From contig NZ_CP026107.1 of NCBI RefSeq assembly GCF_002902965.1, positions 1,488,001 through 1,552,000 on the forward strand: DNA of 64,000 nt, given 5' to 3'. This document shows positions 62,447 through 64,000 of this stretch, piece after piece. A program made the position numbers and the translations under genes. Origin of the DNA: Paraburkholderia hospita. GTDB taxonomy: Bacteria > Pseudomonadota > Gammaproteobacteria > Burkholderiales > Burkholderiaceae. The notes beneath the pieces are model-generated. The model did not search any database. It worked only from the letters and a program-made list of their open reading frames with translations, and was not told the DNA's origin. The first letter of the stretch is position 1; each line of letters begins with the position of its first letter.

Positions 62447-63610
62447 ATGAAAAAGACCATCCTGGCCGCAGCGGCTCTCGGGAGTTTCAGCATCGTTGCG
62501 CAGGCACAAAGCAGCGTCACGTTGTACGGCCTGCTCGATGCCGGTATCACGTACGCAAACAAGGTGGCGACTTCGACGGGACATGACAGTCTCGTCAAAT
62601 ACGGCGACGGCGTCGCATCGGGCAGCCGCTGGGGCCTGCGCGGCACGGAAGACCTCGGTGGCGGACTGAAGGCGATCTTCGTGCTCGAAAGCGGCTTCAG
62701 CACGGGCGACGGCACGTCGGGCCAGGGCGGCGCGCTGTTCGGCCGTCAGGCATTCGTGGGTCTGGCGAAGGACGGCATCGGCTCGGTGACCTTCGGCCGT
62801 CAGTACTCGTTCTCGACCGACTACATCGGTGCGAACTACACGATGGGCAGCCAGACGCCCGCCGGCAACTACGCGTATCACATCAACGATCTCGACCAGT
62901 TGACGTCGAGCCGTATCAACAACGCAGTGAAGTTCAGCAGCGCGAACTTCGCGGGCCTCACGTTCGGCGCGATGTACGGCTTCTCGAATTCGACGCAGTT
63001 CGCCGGCACGCCGACCACGACGGGCACGGGCGGCGCGCAAGGCTCGTCGAGCACGTACAGCTTCGGCGCGAACTATGCGACGGGTCCGTTCGGCATCGGC
63101 GCAGCGTACACGAACATCCGCTTCCCGAATGGCGCGACGCCGGCGTTCAGCGTGAGCATCGCTAACGTCAACACGCTCGGCCTGCGTGACCTCGAAACCT
63201 TCGGCATCGGCGCGCGCTACGCGATCGCTTCCGGTCTCGTGTTCGCGAACTGGACGCACACGAAGTTCGAGCCGCTGACGGGCGAATCGTCGAAGCTGAA
63301 CAACTATGAAATCGGCGGCCGCTGGGGCTTCACGCCCGCGCTGTCGGCGGGCCTCGGCTACACGTTCTCGAAGCTCGATGACCGCTTCGAAGGCAAGTGG
63401 CATCAGATCAACAGTTCGGTCGACTACGCGCTGTCCAAGCGCACCGATGTCTACCTGCTGGGGATCTATCAGAAGGCGTCGGGCAGCAACGTCGTGGCGG
63501 GCCGCAACGTGCCCGTGCAGGCTGAGATCGGCTCGTCTTCGTCGTTCATCGGCAATGCGGGCGCGAACACGCAGTTCGTGACGCGCGTCGGTCTGCGCCA
63601 CCGCTTCTGA
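62447..63610 (+). CDS. Gram-negative porin (general trimeric, Burkholderia type)
   Basis: The protein (387 residues) has a signal peptide (MKKTILAAAALGSFSIVAQA) followed by SSVTLYGLLDAGITYANK and repeated amphipathic beta-strands. It ends in RVGLRHRF with the C-terminal aromatic residue needed for outer-membrane assembly. These are 16-stranded trimeric porins for small solutes. ATG 62447 has GGAAGAG upstream. It is transcribed away from the catabolic block and may help uptake of its substrate. Confidence 0.95.
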   Translation: MKKTILAAAALGSFSIVAQAQSSVTLYGLLDAGITYANKVATSTGHDSLVKYGDGVASGSRWGLRGTEDLGGGLKAIFVLESGFSTGDGTSGQGGALFGRQAFVGLAKDGIGSVTFGRQYSFSTDYIGANYTMGSQTPAGNYAYHINDLDQLTSSRINNAVKFSSANFAGLTFGAMYGFSNSTQFAGTPTTTGTGGAQGSSSTYSFGANYATGPFGIGAAYTNIRFPNGATPAFSVSIANVNTLGLRDLETFGIGARYAIASGLVFANWTHTKFEPLTGESSKLNNYEIGGRWGFTPALSAGLGYTFSKLDDRFEGKWHQINSSVDYALSKRTDVYLLGIYQKASGSNVVAGRNVPVQAEIGSSSSFIGNAGANTQFVTRVGLRHRF

Positions 63611-63715
63611 TCGTGTGATGGTGGCCGCTGCGCCGAAGGCGCGCGGCCACATCAGCGCATCCAGTCTCCAATCGCGGTACCCTTACGGGTTTTGACCGAC
63701 CCACAAAGGACCGCG

Positions 63716-64000
63716 ATGTCTGCTTTTCCCTTCGACGCCGTGTTATTCGACTGCGACGGCGTACTCGTCGATTCGGAGACGATCACCAACACCGTGCTGG
63801 CAGCGATGCTCGGCGAACTGGGCTGGCGTCTGACTGTCGACGAAGCGATGTCGATCTTCGTCGGCAAGACCGTGATGGACGAGGCGCCGCTGATCGAAGC
63901 GAAAACGGGCGTGCGTATCACGCCCGCCTGGCTCGAAACGTTCCGCGACCGCCGCAACGCTGCGCTAGAACGCGAAGTGACGGCGATCGAAGGCATTGTC
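63716..64000 (+). CDS. HAD-superfamily hydrolase, N-terminal part (cut by window end)
   Basis: The frame from ATG 63716 is open to the window end, and 95 residues are visible. The N-terminus has the HAD motif I (LFDCDGVLVDSE, nucleophile Asp and acid Asp) followed by a helical cap, as in phosphoglycolate- or beta-phosphoglucomutase-like phosphatases. The ribosome-site region AAAGGACC lies before the ATG. The substrate cannot be told from this part. Confidence 0.88.
   Translation, partial: MSAFPFDAVLFDCDGVLVDSETITNTVLAAMLGELGWRLTVDEAMSIFVGKTVMDEAPLIEAKTGVRITPAWLETFRDRRNAALEREVTAIEGIV

Overview
The window is GC-rich, gene-dense DNA from a betaproteobacterium of the Burkholderia/Paraburkholderia group, probably a secondary chromosome or megaplasmid. 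The evidence is the porin type, codon use, many GntR/MocR regulators, a cyo oxidase, and a low-oxygen locus resembling one known in Burkholderia. I see no rRNA or tRNA gene, insertion sequence, CRISPR array, phage or origin. The outermost genes are cut by the window edges: a YWTD-type beta-propeller at the left and a HAD hydrolase at the right.

Layout. 1-2.1 kb: propeller tail and a two-part family III CoA-transferase. 2.2-6.2 kb: cyoABCD (minus), divergent from a MocR regulator (6.4-7.8). 7.9-8.05 kb: a candidate small RNA with an anti-Shine-Dalgarno loop and a strong terminator. 8.1-11.7 kb: sugar-acid module (KdgT permease, UxaA/GarD-type dehydratase, divergent FadR-type GntR). 11.8 kb: small secreted repeat protein. 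12.3-22.2 kb: a ten-gene minus-strand operon. Eight genes are the conserved Nit1C set (Sll0783-like protein, nitrilase, radical SAM protein, acetyltransferase, AIR-synthase-like protein, glycosyltransferase, MSMEG_0570-like protein, flavoprotein). It continues into an LnmK-like acyltransferase/decarboxylase and a B12-dependent acyl-CoA mutase. A sigma-54 promoter lies in front and a MocR regulator is divergent.

24-38.7 kb: an SDR gene, then a low-oxygen/dormancy island: CBS-BON protein, two nitroreductase-like proteins, three universal stress proteins, Zn alcohol dehydrogenase, two PAS histidine kinases, a NarL-type regulator, a degenerate receiver, a true FNR (all four cluster cysteines), a RaiA/HPF-like protein and a SulP transporter. 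Five FNR-type boxes lie at its promoters. 38.8-48.3 kb: acyl-CoA ligase with divergent AraC regulator, HDAC-like deacetylase, EF-hand-like protein, S10 carboxypeptidase lipoprotein, ankyrin protein, and a cytochrome c with a shortened quinoprotein.

48.7-61.9 kb: a minus-strand catabolic cluster in two transcription blocks: two MFS transporters, metallo-beta-lactamase lactonase, SDR, MmgE/PrpD, three separate 3-hydroxyisobutyrate-dehydrogenase-type enzymes, NIPSNAP, aldehyde dehydrogenase, two carboxymuconolactone-decarboxylase-family proteins and a cupin. It ends in a FadR-type regulator. TTGT-N3-ACAA operators precede both blocks and the regulator itself. A porin and a HAD hydrolase close the window. 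The most interesting systems are the sigma-54-driven extended Nit1C operon, the FNR-box island, the anti-SD sRNA candidate and the unassigned catabolic regulon.
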